NCBI GenBank assembly: GCA_945897805.1
Contig: CAMDFX010000005.1
Location: 131,501-195,500, forward strand
Direction: 5' to 3'
DNA: 64,000 nt
From: Chryseobacterium gleum
GTDB taxonomy: Bacteria > Bacteroidota > Bacteroidia > Flavobacteriales_D > Crocinitomicaceae
The translations under genes and the position numbers were made by a program. This document shows, piece after piece, positions 1 to 10,112 of this stretch; the first letter of the stretch is position 1; each line of letters begins with the position of its first letter. The notes beneath the pieces are model-generated. The model made no database searches. It was not told where the DNA came from and saw only the letters and a list, made by a program, of their open reading frames with translations.

Positions 1-1
1 A

Positions 2-103
2 GGATATATTGAATATACAATCAAAGACAAACCGAAAAGTCAGTTTCAAAAATATGAAATTACTGCATTAGGTAAATTTAAATTAGAAAAAAGTATAGCT
101 TAG
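2..103 (+). CDS. 3' end of an unidentified gene (partial)
   Basis: An open frame runs in from the left edge and ends with TAG at 101-103. It gives 33 residues that are rich in lysine and aromatic residues and end in LEKSIA. The piece is too short to assign to a family. It is called coding because the frame is open from the edge, the composition looks like a soluble C-terminus, and the stop lies inside a hairpin (99-120) that would separate it from the convergent helicase gene. It could also be chance. Confidence 0.45.
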   Translation, partial: GYIEYTIKDKPKSQFQKYEITALGKFKLEKSIA

Positions 104-120
104 TTACTTTAATAACTAAG
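99..120. terminator. hairpin between convergent genes
   Basis: A perfect 8-bp inverted repeat, CTTAGTTA at 99-106 and TAACTAAG at 113-120, with a 6-base loop. It overlaps the stop codon of the left partial gene and lies 8 bases beyond the helicase stop. No long T tract follows directly on either strand; on the minus strand a T run begins about five bases later, so it is a weak terminator candidate. Confidence 0.4.
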
Positions 121-127
121 TCAAACA

Positions 128-3100
128 CTAACTAAATAAAATTTCAACATCTGATTGATTTAATTTCTTTACAAAATTTTCTTGCGCTTGAATCAAATCA
201 TCAGAAAGCATCTTTTTCTTTTCCTGTAATTTAATAATTTTCTCTTCGATTGAATTTTCACAAATCAATTTATAAGCGAAAACATGATTTTTTTGACCAA
301 TACGGTGTGTTCTATCAATGGCTTGGGCTTCAGCAGCAGGATTCCACCATGGATCAACCAAGAAAACATAATCCGCTGAAGTCAAATTTAAACCAATACC
401 ACCCGCTTTTAAGCTAATTAAAAACACTCGATTTGATTCATTTTCATTGAACTCATTCACCAATTCCAATCGTTTATTGGTTTTACCGTCCAGATAGCTA
501 AATTGAATTTGTTCAGCCTCTAACCTAGCTTGAATCAACGCCAGCATAGATGTAAATTGCGAAAAAACAAGCACTTTATTTGTATTTACCAAAGGAATTA
601 ATTTTTCCATTAATAAATCAATTTTAGCCGACTCTTGACAATCAAATTCACTGTCCTTTAACAACATCGGACTATTACAAATCTGACGCAACTTCATCAT
701 TCCCTGCAAAATATACATTTTGGAATTTTCCAAACCATCTTTTGCAATCACACCTAAAATTTGACTTCTAATTTCCTTCAAATAATGGTTGTAAACCTTT
801 CTTTGCTCAGCATGCATTTCGATGGTCAAAATCTGTTCGGTCTTTTCAGGTAAGTCATTCGCCACTTGTTTCTTCGTTCTTCTCAATAAAAATGGATGAA
901 TCAATTTCTTCAATTCTTCCGCTCTTGCAATGTCGTTTTTACCATCAATTTCATTGGCGTATTTTTCTTTAAAATCTTTCTGTGATCCAAAAAATCCAGC
1001 ATTTAAAAAATTAAATTGTGCGTACAAATCAAAAGTATTGTTTTCTATGGGTGTGCCAGTCATGACAATCCTATTTCGAGCGTGCAACATGCAAACACTT
1101 TTATAGCGTTTAGATGTTGGATTTTTGATTGCTTGAGATTCATCCAAAACGATGTAATTGAAAGTAAACGCCTTCAAATCAACCAAATCTAAAGCGACGG
1201 TATTGTATGTCGTGATCACCAAATCAACACTTTTAAAATCTTGTTCGCTCAATTTCCTGGAAGTGCCATGGTAATGCAAATACTTCAAACTTGGACAAAA
1301 CTTATCCAATTCAGCGCTCCAATTATACAACAAAGATTTTGGCAAAACAACCAACGAAGTTCCGTGCTTTAAATCTTTTTGTTGTGCTAAAAAAGTAATC
1401 ATCTGCAAGGTTTTACCAAGACCCATGTCATCAGCCAAACAACCACCAAAACTAAATTTATCTAAAAAATTGAGCCAATAAAAACCTTCCTTTTGATAAT
1501 CTCTCAAAGTAGCTTTAATACTTTTGGGAATCGTAACTTTTTCAACTTTAGTGAAATTCTTTAACAGCTCTTTCTTTTCAGCCAATTCATTTATGAGCTG
1601 AAAATCATCGATTTCCTCAAAAAGTTCATCTATTAAGTTAAACTTTAACTTTTGAATTTTCAGTTTTTGGTCATCTATATATCCGACTCTTAAAATTGAT
1701 TCTAATTTTTTAATCCACTTTTCGGGCAAGGCGCCTTTTGTACCATCATTTAATTTGATGAAATTTTCTTTGCGTTCAAGCGCATCCATCCACTTTTTCA
1801 TCGGAATTAATTCATCCCCAAACTGAATGTTAATATGTGGTTCAAACCAATCAATATTAGAAGAAATACCAATGCTAATTTTGGCAGGAAAAGGACTAAA
1901 TTTAAGACTTTTAAGATTCTTTAGCCCAAAAACTTCTATCTGGTTTTCACGACAAAAAGCAAAAAAGTGAATCAACCAATTTTGAGATTGAACCTCATCA
2001 AAACTCTTGAAAAAATAGGTGAAATTAGTTTCTAAATCAAATGAATCATCAAAGTTTTGAAGTACATTTTTAAAATCATTCTCCGCTTCTAAATTTCTAA
2101 CAAATGATTGAGCAACATTTTCGTCTTCATCAAAATTAAATCCATTTTCAGTAGTCAATAATGTGAATCGCTCTCCAGATTCATACATCAATTCTGGCTT
2201 TAAAATCAGGAAACCATCTTGCTCGAACAAATAAATCTCAAAAGCTGGTTTTGTTAAAAAAACCTCAGAAATTTTAAAGCATTTATTCAAATCAACTTCG
2301 TGGTATTTGGATAATTCTTGGATAATTTCAACCAACTCGTGTTTCTCGCTTTGATGCAATATCAACTTCTCTGTTTCAACCAACATGGATGCTGCGTTGA
2401 ATGAAATATAATTTGGAATGACAAATAGTATGTCATCGTGGACAAAAAAGTGTCCACTACGAATTGAATTATTTTTAGAAAACGGAATCCAATTTTCATC
2501 CAATTTAAAAGAGGAAACTAGGTGAAAATCTTCCTTTTTCATCTGAACTTGAAAACGAATTTCAAGCGGAAATTGATTGATTTTTATTGGCTTTAAAGTT
2601 GACCGAGAAACAGAATACGAAGAATCATTTTCATAACAGAGTTGTGAAGCAATCAATTTCGTGTTTTTGGCTAAAAACCCACTAATTTGATTGTATTTAG
2701 ATTCCGGATAATCAGTATAACCAAACATGCCTTTGAGATAGTCAAAATCATTGATGAAAAGTCTCAAATCTTCTGGAATAAAAGTTGTAACTCTATAATA
2801 ATCAATTGAATTAATTAATTTAGAATTGTCTTTGCTTAATTTTCCTTCAATGATATTTATCTTAAATTCAAATAATTTCCGTGAATTTTTTTCAAAATTA
2901 AAAGCGATTCCGTATCCAAAACCGTTTTCTTGATTGTGCGCAAAAGGTATGGTGATTTTAGTGTGAATTTTACTAATTTCTTGAAAACTTTGAATCAAAT
3001 TTTGCGCATCTTTCTTACTAAAATAGGCGCTATTAATCGGAATATAGCGAAATTGTGAATCTTCAGTCAACTTTAACTGAAAAAACGAATCAAACGCAAC

Positions 3101-3775
3101 ATTTTCATCGACATGATATTCGTTTCTTGCTTCTAATTTCAGTTGATTTAAATTATTTAGTTTTTCAAAAAGATCGAATCCTTTATAATGCTTTTTGATA
3201 AAATGAATTATTGCTTTCTGGTGCTTGCATATTGACAGCAAACTTTCTCGACAACAATTTTCCATTACCCATTCATCCTTGATTTTACTAATAGAAACAT
3301 TCGTTTTTTCTTCTCTCCAAAAATGACCTGATAGCTCAACAAAAAATTCGATTTTGATTTCATCCACAGAAGTGAGATCCACATTCAAACCATTAATTTC
3401 AGCAGACTTCTGAAAATTCTTAAAAATGTCTTGGTTCAATACCAAATTGCCTTTCTCATTTTGGCTGGGAATATCCAATGCTTTTTGATTTCTAAAAAAT
3501 TCATCAAAAGCATACAAAGCAGCAACTTGATGTTTGCAAATATTATCCCAGTCATAAGGACAAGAGCAATAACTTTCTATTTCGCTGGTTCGATCTAATA
3601 AAAAGTGAATGGCAACATGGTAAATTTTGCTGCCCTTGACGGCGGCGGCACCTTCATCAATTTCTGCATCATATTCCAATTCAAGTACGGCAGAATTATC
3701 AAATAAAACTTGTCCGCGCTTTAACACACCATTGTCGCAGTTTTCTCTTAAATATTTGTCAATTTTGGCCTTCAC
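128..3775 (-). CDS. SWIM zinc finger, SNF2-family helicase
   Basis: A 1215-residue DNA-dependent ATPase of the bacterial SNF2/Rad54-like group, expected to translocate on DNA and remodel protein-DNA complexes. A SWIM-type zinc finger lies near the N-terminus (C70, C72, C80, H82; CSCPYDWDNICKH). The C-terminal half holds the two-lobe helicase core: Walker A DDMGLGKT near residue 780, a DEAH-like box DESQ near 875, MTGTPIENN, then GGIGLNL and THRIGQ near 1158. The first codon is GTG; the upstream frame is stopped before any ATG. truA lies upstream on the same strand, 62 bases away. The middle 600 residues carry no motif I recognise. The cellular target cannot be told from sequence. Confidence 0.93.
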   Translation of the reverse strand: MKAKIDKYLRENCDNGVLKRGQVLFDNSAVLELEYDAEIDEGAAAVKGSKIYHVAIHFLLDRTSEIESYCSCPYDWDNICKHQVAALYAFDEFFRNQKALDIPSQNEKGNLVLNQDIFKNFQKSAEINGLNVDLTSVDEIKIEFFVELSGHFWREEKTNVSISKIKDEWVMENCCRESLLSICKHQKAIIHFIKKHYKGFDLFEKLNNLNQLKLEARNEYHVDENVAFDSFFQLKLTEDSQFRYIPINSAYFSKKDAQNLIQSFQEISKIHTKITIPFAHNQENGFGYGIAFNFEKNSRKLFEFKINIIEGKLSKDNSKLINSIDYYRVTTFIPEDLRLFINDFDYLKGMFGYTDYPESKYNQISGFLAKNTKLIASQLCYENDSSYSVSRSTLKPIKINQFPLEIRFQVQMKKEDFHLVSSFKLDENWIPFSKNNSIRSGHFFVHDDILFVIPNYISFNAASMLVETEKLILHQSEKHELVEIIQELSKYHEVDLNKCFKISEVFLTKPAFEIYLFEQDGFLILKPELMYESGERFTLLTTENGFNFDEDENVAQSFVRNLEAENDFKNVLQNFDDSFDLETNFTYFFKSFDEVQSQNWLIHFFAFCRENQIEVFGLKNLKSLKFSPFPAKISIGISSNIDWFEPHINIQFGDELIPMKKWMDALERKENFIKLNDGTKGALPEKWIKKLESILRVGYIDDQKLKIQKLKFNLIDELFEEIDDFQLINELAEKKELLKNFTKVEKVTIPKSIKATLRDYQKEGFYWLNFLDKFSFGGCLADDMGLGKTLQMITFLAQQKDLKHGTSLVVLPKSLLYNWSAELDKFCPSLKYLHYHGTSRKLSEQDFKSVDLVITTYNTVALDLVDLKAFTFNYIVLDESQAIKNPTSKRYKSVCMLHARNRIVMTGTPIENNTFDLYAQFNFLNAGFFGSQKDFKEKYANEIDGKNDIARAEELKKLIHPFLLRRTKKQVANDLPEKTEQILTIEMHAEQRKVYNHYLKEIRSQILGVIAKDGLENSKMYILQGMMKLRQICNSPMLLKDSEFDCQESAKIDLLMEKLIPLVNTNKVLVFSQFTSMLALIQARLEAEQIQFSYLDGKTNKRLELVNEFNENESNRVFLISLKAGGIGLNLTSADYVFLVDPWWNPAAEAQAIDRTHRIGQKNHVFAYKLICENSIEEKIIKLQEKKKMLSDDLIQAQENFVKKLNQSDVEILFS

Positions 3776-3837
3776 GTCGGTGTTTTTTTGTTCAGTTTGA
3801 AAAAGATATTAAACTAAAGATACATAAAAATCTGAAA

Positions 3838-4572
3838 TCAATATACAATCTCCCACAAAAAAAGTGCGTGACCAGGAACTGACATTTTTGCTGCTTGTCT
3901 GTCCTTTTGCAAAAGAATTCTTTCTACTTCGGATGGTTGAATTTTTCCCGTTCCAACTTCTAATAAAGTTCCAACTGTTGCACGAACCATGTTTCGCAAG
4001 AATCGATCAGCGGTTATTTCAAAATAAGCTTGATTTTCATTTGTGTTCACCCATCTTGCGCAAGAGACAGCGCAAATATTGGTTTTTACATCCGTATGCA
4101 ATTTCGAAAGAGAGGTGAAATCTTGTTTCCCAATCAAAAATTGTGCTGCTTGATTCATCGCTTCAAAATCTAGCTTAGCAGGATGAAATAAGCTGAAATC
4201 TACATTAAACGGGTCTTTTATTTGGTGAATAAAGTAACGATACGTTCGTGATTTAGCGTCAAATCTGGCATGAAAATCAGCTGAAACGGCTTCAATTTTG
4301 TGGATGGAAATACTTTCGGGCAACATACGATTCAATTTGAAATTCAATTCCGCATGATAAAATCCATCTTCAAAATCTACATGCAGAACATAATGATTGG
4401 CGTGAACACCAGTATCTGTTCGGCCACAACCAACCACAGCAATAGAAGTATTGTGATTGAGTTTATAAAGCGCTGTTTCAATTTCTTCTTGAACAGAAAT
4501 TTGATTTGGCTGTCTTTGCCAACCAAAATAGGGTTTTCCATTATATGAAAGTTCAAACTTATAACGCGTCAT
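3838..4572 (-). CDS. truA: tRNA pseudouridine(38-40) synthase TruA
   Basis: Isomerises uridine to pseudouridine at positions 38-40 in the anticodon arm of tRNAs. The catalytic aspartate is D53 in GRTDTGVHA, and the N-terminal FELSYNGKPYFGWQRQP block is typical of TruA. From the chosen ATG at 4572 the protein has 244 residues, normal for the family. A more upstream ATG at 4590 would add six residues (MLTFVF) that do not fit the family start. It is read toward the helicase gene and may share its transcript, since no terminator is visible between them. Confidence 0.95.
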   Translation of the reverse strand: MTRYKFELSYNGKPYFGWQRQPNQISVQEEIETALYKLNHNTSIAVVGCGRTDTGVHANHYVLHVDFEDGFYHAELNFKLNRMLPESISIHKIEAVSADFHARFDAKSRTYRYFIHQIKDPFNVDFSLFHPAKLDFEAMNQAAQFLIGKQDFTSLSKLHTDVKTNICAVSCARWVNTNENQAYFEITADRFLRNMVRATVGTLLEVGTGKIQPSEVERILLQKDRQAAKMSVPGHALFLWEIVY

Positions 4573-4602
4573 GAAAACAAAAGTAAGCACTATTTAAAGA
4601 AC

Positions 4603-4642
4603 AAAAAAGCGGTTGCTCATTCAAAAGAACTAACAACCGCTT
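4603..4642 (-). terminator. intrinsic terminator after DUF4139 pair
   Basis: Inverted repeat AAGCGGTTG (4607-4615) and CAACCGCTT (4634-4642). On the minus strand it is followed by a run of six T. It lies 20 bases after the stop of the DUF4139 gene at 4663 and separates that operon from truA. Confidence 0.75.
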
Positions 4643-4662
4643 AAATAGTACGACTTAAAATT

Positions 4663-6651
4663 CTATTCTAAATATAATACATATCCTTTTTGATAATCGA
4701 CAGAATAATCAAATTTCAGGATTTTATTTTGCGCCGCATCTAGCATAAAGTTCCATGTAATAATTCCTGATTTGTCAGCAATTTTACCTTCAGAAAATTC
4801 ACCTCTTTTCACTTTAATGTCTTCCACAATTGAAATTGGGAATTGATCTTTGATGAAAATTGGAATGTTTGCACCTCCATTATTTTTCAACTTGATTTCC
4901 CAAGCCACATCTACTTTTTGGCGTGTTCCAATCGTTTTAGTTTTGCTATTTTCTTTCACTTTGGTGCGTTCCATTTGGATTTTATTGTCTTTCCCAAGAG
5001 AGAATGAAAGCGTGTCTTTCGTTGAATTGACGTCGATATACGTTTTTCCGATGTAAGTTCCATCAAAATACAAATTCGATTCACCATTCAATAAATTCAA
5101 TTTTTCCCAGCCAGAAACTTGTGCAACCAAATACACTGACGGGTCAAGTTTTGGGGCAGCATGATATTCATAATTGGCAGGCAATTCATACGTCGAAATT
5201 TGAACTCTTTGGTCTTGCCCATCCGAAGGAATTGTCATTTTGGTTTGAATTGCATATTCTACGCGCAGTTCTTTTTTAGAAACGACAGTTTGCACATTTT
5301 TGGCTTCTTTCAATTTTTCAGCTTCACCAGCCATGTCTCCGCGGTATTCCCAACCATCATTTTCTGATCTTTCTCTGCTACCAAGAAGATTTAATTTTTT
5401 GCGTTTTGTAATTTGGACACCTTCAATTTGTGACACATTTTTTCTCATTTCTTGTTGAATCCTCACACTTGATTCTTTGTTTGAAATGATTGCAACTTCT
5501 TCCAAACTAACATCTTGAGGCTGAACAAAGAATTTCAAATAGGGCGCGTTGATTGGCAATTGAATGGAATTATAACCGATATAAGAAGCTGTTAAATAAC
5601 TTTCTCCTTTAGGAACAATCACTTCAAATTTTCCGTCAAAATCTGTAACAGCTCCTACTGCAGGATTATTCGAAAAGGTCACTTTTGCGAAAGCCAATGG
5701 TTCACCTGTCGAAGCGTCGATAACTTCGCCACGCAATTTTTGACCTGAATAATTGAAAGTTGGAATATTTCTGCCAGTTACATTTTTCGCTTGTGGATAA
5801 TTGTTGTAATTCAAATACCATTCCTGTAAAATTGGTTCTTTTGAATTTTCATACGGATCATTGGTCGATAAAACCAAATCCACCTCTTTCCATTCAATTC
5901 CTGTACTTTGATTTACGAGCGCTTTTGCTTCCAATCGAACTGGTTTTCCGATTCCATCACTGCGCAAATCGTAATAAGGTGTCCACGATGCACGCGGAGA
6001 AATGTAATTGAAATCAAATGTTGAATTGGTTGCATTTGCGACATCCACTTCGACCAAAATTTCGGTAAAATTGATTACGGGTTTGCTTTGGCGCGTCTGA
6101 ATTTCTTGTTCAACCTTATTGATTTCTTTCTGAAGCGTTTCTAACTCTTTGATTAAAACCGTTTGACGGCCAACAATCTCCAACATTTTAGCATGAATAA
6201 ACGCATAAGCTTCTTTCAATTCAGAAACTTTCATTCCTACTTCAGAACCTTTTAAATCGCTGTTTAATTGCAATAAATTCTTGTCATTTTGCAAAATCGC
6301 ATATTCATCGCGCAACAATTGATCTTTGTCGTAAAGCATATTTTTGCGTTTGTTCAACTCTTCGATTTCGGTGATACTCATTTTCAAATCTTCGTAATTT
6401 TTACGCGTTGAAACGGATAAAATGGTCAAATCTCCAGTTGCTTTAAATTGCACAGAATTGGGATCCATATAATCAGTCAATTTTTCAAACACCAAAATTT
6501 GTCTTCCAGGTTTTAATTCTGTTTTCTTCTGATGTTGCACTTGCGCACCTTGAAAAAAGATTGTCACTTTGTCAATCGATGACGCTAATTTGATTTCTTT
6601 CTGACCAAAAGTGAAGCAGGAAATGCTTACAAAAAATAATAGTAATCTCAT
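4663..6651 (-). CDS. MuiA-like DUF4139 protein (copy 1)
   Basis: A 662-residue exported protein of the 'mucoidy inhibitor MuiA' / DUF4139 family; the biochemical function is unknown. Order of parts: signal peptide (1-16, ending FTFGQ), DUF4140-like N-terminal domain (about 25-90), a charged coiled-coil stretch (about 90-195), then the DUF4139 beta domain. A carboxypeptidase-regulatory-like (CarboxypepD_reg) module is inserted into DUF4139 at about 308-390 (GEVIDASTGEPLAFAKVTF), followed by a K/R-rich linker. It is the second gene of a tandem duplication; the paralogue ends 15 bases upstream, so the two should be co-transcribed. Confidence 0.85.
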   Translation of the reverse strand: MRLLLFFVSISCFTFGQKEIKLASSIDKVTIFFQGAQVQHQKKTELKPGRQILVFEKLTDYMDPNSVQFKATGDLTILSVSTRKNYEDLKMSITEIEELNKRKNMLYDKDQLLRDEYAILQNDKNLLQLNSDLKGSEVGMKVSELKEAYAFIHAKMLEIVGRQTVLIKELETLQKEINKVEQEIQTRQSKPVINFTEILVEVDVANATNSTFDFNYISPRASWTPYYDLRSDGIGKPVRLEAKALVNQSTGIEWKEVDLVLSTNDPYENSKEPILQEWYLNYNNYPQAKNVTGRNIPTFNYSGQKLRGEVIDASTGEPLAFAKVTFSNNPAVGAVTDFDGKFEVIVPKGESYLTASYIGYNSIQLPINAPYLKFFVQPQDVSLEEVAIISNKESSVRIQQEMRKNVSQIEGVQITKRKKLNLLGSRERSENDGWEYRGDMAGEAEKLKEAKNVQTVVSKKELRVEYAIQTKMTIPSDGQDQRVQISTYELPANYEYHAAPKLDPSVYLVAQVSGWEKLNLLNGESNLYFDGTYIGKTYIDVNSTKDTLSFSLGKDNKIQMERTKVKENSKTKTIGTRQKVDVAWEIKLKNNGGANIPIFIKDQFPISIVEDIKVKRGEFSEGKIADKSGIITWNFMLDAAQNKILKFDYSVDYQKGYVLYLE

Positions 6652-6666
6652 ATTTTCTAAATTTTA

Positions 6667-8700
6667 TTATTCAATGTATAAAACATATCCTTTTTGATAA
6701 TCAACTGAATAATCAAAATTCAAGATTTTACTTTGAGAAGGATCTAACATGAAATTCCAAGTGATAATTCCTGAATTTTCGGCAATTTTTCCTTCTAAAT
6801 AATCGCCGCGTTTCACTTTGATATCTTCTAGATTTGAAATTGGGAATTGATCTTTGATGTAGATTGGAATTTTCGCACCACCATTGTTTTTCAATTTAAT
6901 TTCCCAAGCAACATCCACTCTTTGGCGAGAACCGATGGTTTTATTTTTGCTTTTTTCAGATATTTTCTTTCGCTCCATTTGAATTTTGTTGTCTTTTCCT
7001 AAAGAGAAGGAAAGCGTATCTTTGGTCGAATTGACATCGATGTACGTTTTTCCAATATAAGTTCCGTCGAAATATAAATTGGATTCTCCATTCAACAAAT
7101 TCAATTTCTCCCAACCAGAAACTTGCGCAACCAAATAAACCGATGGATCTAATTTTGGCACCGCATGGTATTCATAATTCGCAGGGAGTGTATAGTTTGA
7201 AATTTGAACACGCTGATCTTGCCCATTCGAAGGAATTGTCATTTTAGTTTGAATTGCATATTCAACACGCAAATCTTTTTTGATGGCGGTTGCAGTTACA
7301 TTTCTTGCTGCTTGTTCCGCCTTCATGTCTGCATCCCAACTGTAAGAAGCTGATTTTTGTTTTGAATTTCTCTTTCTGCTTCCTCGCGTTTGCATTTCGA
7401 CATCCAAGGTCGCAAGATTCACGGGAGTATTGTAAGTTCCATTTGTAGTAATCGAAGCAGGTGAAGAAGCATTTGACCAAGTGTAATTTTGTGCGCCATA
7501 TCCAGCAGAAAGTTGTGCTGCACTTCCTGATGCCAATGTTGAATTTGTGTTGATAACAATCGCTTCAGGTTGCAAGAAAAATTTCATATATGGCGCATTG
7601 ATATATTGCTGAGAAGTGGTGTAACCGACATAAGTTGCATTAATGTAATGCTCGCCTTTGGGCACGATTAATTCAAATTTCCCGTCAAAATCTGTTATTG
7701 CGGAAGTTTGAGGAAATGAATTGAAACTAATTTTGGCAAATGACAAAGCCTCTCCGGTTGAAGCATCAATCGCTTCACCTCGAATTTTTTGGCCCGAATA
7801 ATCGAAAGTTGGAATGGTTCTTCCTGCTACATTTTTTGGTTGGGGATAATTGTTGTAGTTCAAATACCATTCTTTCAAAAGTGGTTCTTTAGAATTTTCA
7901 TAAGGATCATTCGTTGACAAAACCAAATCGATGTCTTTCCATTCCATTCCTGTGTTTTGATTTACCAAAGCTTTCGCTTCTAGTCGAACTGGTTTTCCGA
8001 TTCCGTCGCTTCTCAAATCGTAATAAGGCGACCAAGAAGCCCGCGGAGAAATATAATTGAATTCGAAAGATGCAGTGGTTATTTTATCAACGTCAATCTC
8101 AACCAAAATTTCAGTGTAATTGGTTACAGGCTTACTTTGGCGTGTATCAATTTCCTGCTCGATTTTATTGATTTCTTTTTGCAATTTTTCCAACTCTTTC
8201 ACCAAAATTGTTTGACGATTGACGATTTCTTGCATTTTAATGTGAATGAATGCATATGCTTCTTTCAACTCAACTACTTTCAAACCAATTGTAGTGCCTT
8301 TCAAATCGCTGTTTCTTTGCAATAGATTTTTGTCATTTTGTAAAATCGCATATTCATCGCGCAACAATTGATCTCGCTCGTACAATTGATTTTTCTTGTT
8401 ATTTAACTCTGTTATTTCAGAATTGGTCATTTTCAAATCTTCGAAATTTTTTCTTGTCGAAACAGATAAAATAGTTAAATCTCCCATGGCTTTTAATTGC
8501 ACAGAATTGGGATCCATGAAATCAGTCAATTTCTCAAAAACGATTACTTGTCTTCCCGGCTTTAAATCAGTTTTCTTTTGGCGCTGAATTTGAGCACCTT
8601 GAAAAAATACGGTTACTTTTTCGATGCTTGAATTTAGTTTTACTTCCTTTTGCGCAGTCAATGAAAACGCAATGAAAAAAAATGCAAATGTTACTTTCAT
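6667..8700 (-). CDS. MuiA-like DUF4139 protein (copy 2)
   Basis: A paralogue of the gene directly downstream, with the same architecture: signal peptide, DUF4140-like domain, coiled coil, DUF4139 domain with an inserted carboxypeptidase-regulatory-like module. The ATG at 8700 gives MKVTFAFFFIAFSLTAQ, a clean signal peptide, and is preferred over the ATG at 8724. The protein has 677 residues. The two copies are nearly identical over the C-terminal 180 residues. They differ strongly in the linker after the inserted module; here it is Ser/Thr/Ala-rich (TNSTLASGSAAQLSAGYGA). It is the first gene of the operon and lies divergent to the aminotransferase gene. Confidence 0.84.
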   Translation of the reverse strand: MKVTFAFFFIAFSLTAQKEVKLNSSIEKVTVFFQGAQIQRQKKTDLKPGRQVIVFEKLTDFMDPNSVQLKAMGDLTILSVSTRKNFEDLKMTNSEITELNNKKNQLYERDQLLRDEYAILQNDKNLLQRNSDLKGTTIGLKVVELKEAYAFIHIKMQEIVNRQTILVKELEKLQKEINKIEQEIDTRQSKPVTNYTEILVEIDVDKITTASFEFNYISPRASWSPYYDLRSDGIGKPVRLEAKALVNQNTGMEWKDIDLVLSTNDPYENSKEPLLKEWYLNYNNYPQPKNVAGRTIPTFDYSGQKIRGEAIDASTGEALSFAKISFNSFPQTSAITDFDGKFELIVPKGEHYINATYVGYTTSQQYINAPYMKFFLQPEAIVINTNSTLASGSAAQLSAGYGAQNYTWSNASSPASITTNGTYNTPVNLATLDVEMQTRGSRKRNSKQKSASYSWDADMKAEQAARNVTATAIKKDLRVEYAIQTKMTIPSNGQDQRVQISNYTLPANYEYHAVPKLDPSVYLVAQVSGWEKLNLLNGESNLYFDGTYIGKTYIDVNSTKDTLSFSLGKDNKIQMERKKISEKSKNKTIGSRQRVDVAWEIKLKNNGGAKIPIYIKDQFPISNLEDIKVKRGDYLEGKIAENSGIITWNFMLDPSQSKILNFDYSVDYQKGYVLYIE

Positions 8701-8829
8701 GAATGTTAAAATATTTCTTGTCAATTATAACTTAAAACTAAGATGCCAAAACGTTCAAAGTTCCACACAAATTTTGACTTTAAAATTAAAATTACTGCTT
8801 TTATTCTTAATTCACTTCGAAAATCAGAG

Positions 8830-8859
8830 TTGAAAATCAGAACTCAATGTTTACTTTTG
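8830..8859 (+). promoter_or_regulatory. Bacteroidota promoter for the aminotransferase gene
   Basis: TTG at 8830-8832, 19 bases, then TACTTTTG at 8852-8859. This fits the Bacteroidota -33/-7 consensus. Transcription would begin near 8864, about ten bases before the ATG at 8875, which argues against the longer start at 8743. Confidence 0.65.
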
Positions 8860-8874
8860 GAGAAATCATTTCAC

Positions 8875-10062
8875 ATGGAAAATTTTGAATATATAAAAAA
8901 TCAATTCTACATTCGCAGAGATTTGACTTTCTTAAATTTTGGTTCTTTTGGCGCTTGTCCAAAACCGATTTTTGAGGATTATCAGCGCTGGCAGATGGAA
9001 TTGGAACAAGAACCTGTTCAATTTATCACTGTTTCAGGAATTGAATATCTCAAAAAATCGCGAGAAGCATTGTCCGATTTTCTGACTTGCGATGCAGATG
9101 ATTTGGTTTACATGGTCAATCCTTCTTATGCGATGAACACCGTGGCAAAAAGTTTAAACCTGCAGGCGGGCGATGAAATTTTAGCAACTGATATAGAATA
9201 TGGTGCATGCGATAAAACGTGGGATTTTATCTGCGCGGAAACTGGAGCGAAATATGTTCGACAAAAAATTCAATTGCCTTTGGTTTCGAAAGCTCAATTT
9301 ATCGAAGATTTTTTCGCTGGCCTGACTTCCAAAACAAAGTTGGTTTTTATCAGTCAAATAACTAGTTCTACGGGTTTGATTTTACCCGTCAAAGAAATCT
9401 GTGAAATTGCAAAAGCAAAAGGATTGATGACCTTCGTAGATGGCGCGCACGTTCCTGCTCAAATTGATTTGAATTTATCAGAATTGAAAGCTGATTTTTA
9501 TATCGGTGCTTGCCATAAATGGATGATGACTCCAAAAGGTTGTTCGTTTTTGTACGCAACTAAAGTTGCACAGAAAATGCTAAAACCGTTGGTTGTAAGT
9601 TGGGGCTACAAAAGTATTTTTCCAAGCGATTCTGCTTTATTAGACCACCATCAAATGACCGGAACGCGCGATTTTTCAGCTTTTTTAACCGTTCCAAAAG
9701 CCATTGAATTTTTAAATAAAAACGATTGGAAATCAGTCAGAAAAGCTTGTCATGAATTGGGATTAAAAAACGTTTCACGATTTTGTGCATTACTAAATTC
9801 TAAACCATTGGCACCGTTGACAAATGAATTCTTTGGACAACTTTTCAGTATTCCAATTCGAACCAAAGAACCAGAAAAATTACAAAAATTGCTTTTCAAT
9901 CAATACAAAATAGAAATCCCTGTGATGCGACAAGATGATGCAGTTTACATTAGATATTCCATTCAAGTTTTCAATTCGCAAGCTGATTTGGATATTCTTT
10001 TCGAGGCATTGACAGAGATAAAAAATGAAACGAATCTTATTTCTGAAGTTGATCGTTTTTAA
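8875..10062 (+). CDS. class V aminotransferase, isopenicillin-N-epimerase-like
   Basis: A PLP-dependent fold-type I enzyme of 395 residues. The N-terminal LNFGSFGACPKPIFEDYQ is typical of the isopenicillin N epimerase / cysteine-desulfurase-like branch. D189 (FVDGAHVPAQ) should contact the pyridine nitrogen, and K215 (GACHKWMMTPKG) should form the Schiff base. The conserved TGTRDFSAFL segment near the C-terminal domain is present. The start at 8875 is chosen because family homology begins there and a good promoter lies just upstream. The substrate is unknown; 'epimerase' in this family is often only a label. No biosynthetic cluster surrounds it. Confidence 0.88.
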   Translation: MENFEYIKNQFYIRRDLTFLNFGSFGACPKPIFEDYQRWQMELEQEPVQFITVSGIEYLKKSREALSDFLTCDADDLVYMVNPSYAMNTVAKSLNLQAGDEILATDIEYGACDKTWDFICAETGAKYVRQKIQLPLVSKAQFIEDFFAGLTSKTKLVFISQITSSTGLILPVKEICEIAKAKGLMTFVDGAHVPAQIDLNLSELKADFYIGACHKWMMTPKGCSFLYATKVAQKMLKPLVVSWGYKSIFPSDSALLDHHQMTGTRDFSAFLTVPKAIEFLNKNDWKSVRKACHELGLKNVSRFCALLNSKPLAPLTNEFFGQLFSIPIRTKEPEKLQKLLFNQYKIEIPVMRQDDAVYIRYSIQVFNSQADLDILFEALTEIKNETNLISEVDRF

Positions 10063-10112
10063 TCATTCTTGTTCTATTTTAATATATTTACATTCAATCC
10101 AATTTCAGCAGT

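Noticed and set aside
8743-8875. Longer N-terminus for the class V aminotransferase
   Set aside because: The extra 44 residues have no family similarity and the promoter lies within them, just before the ATG at 8875.
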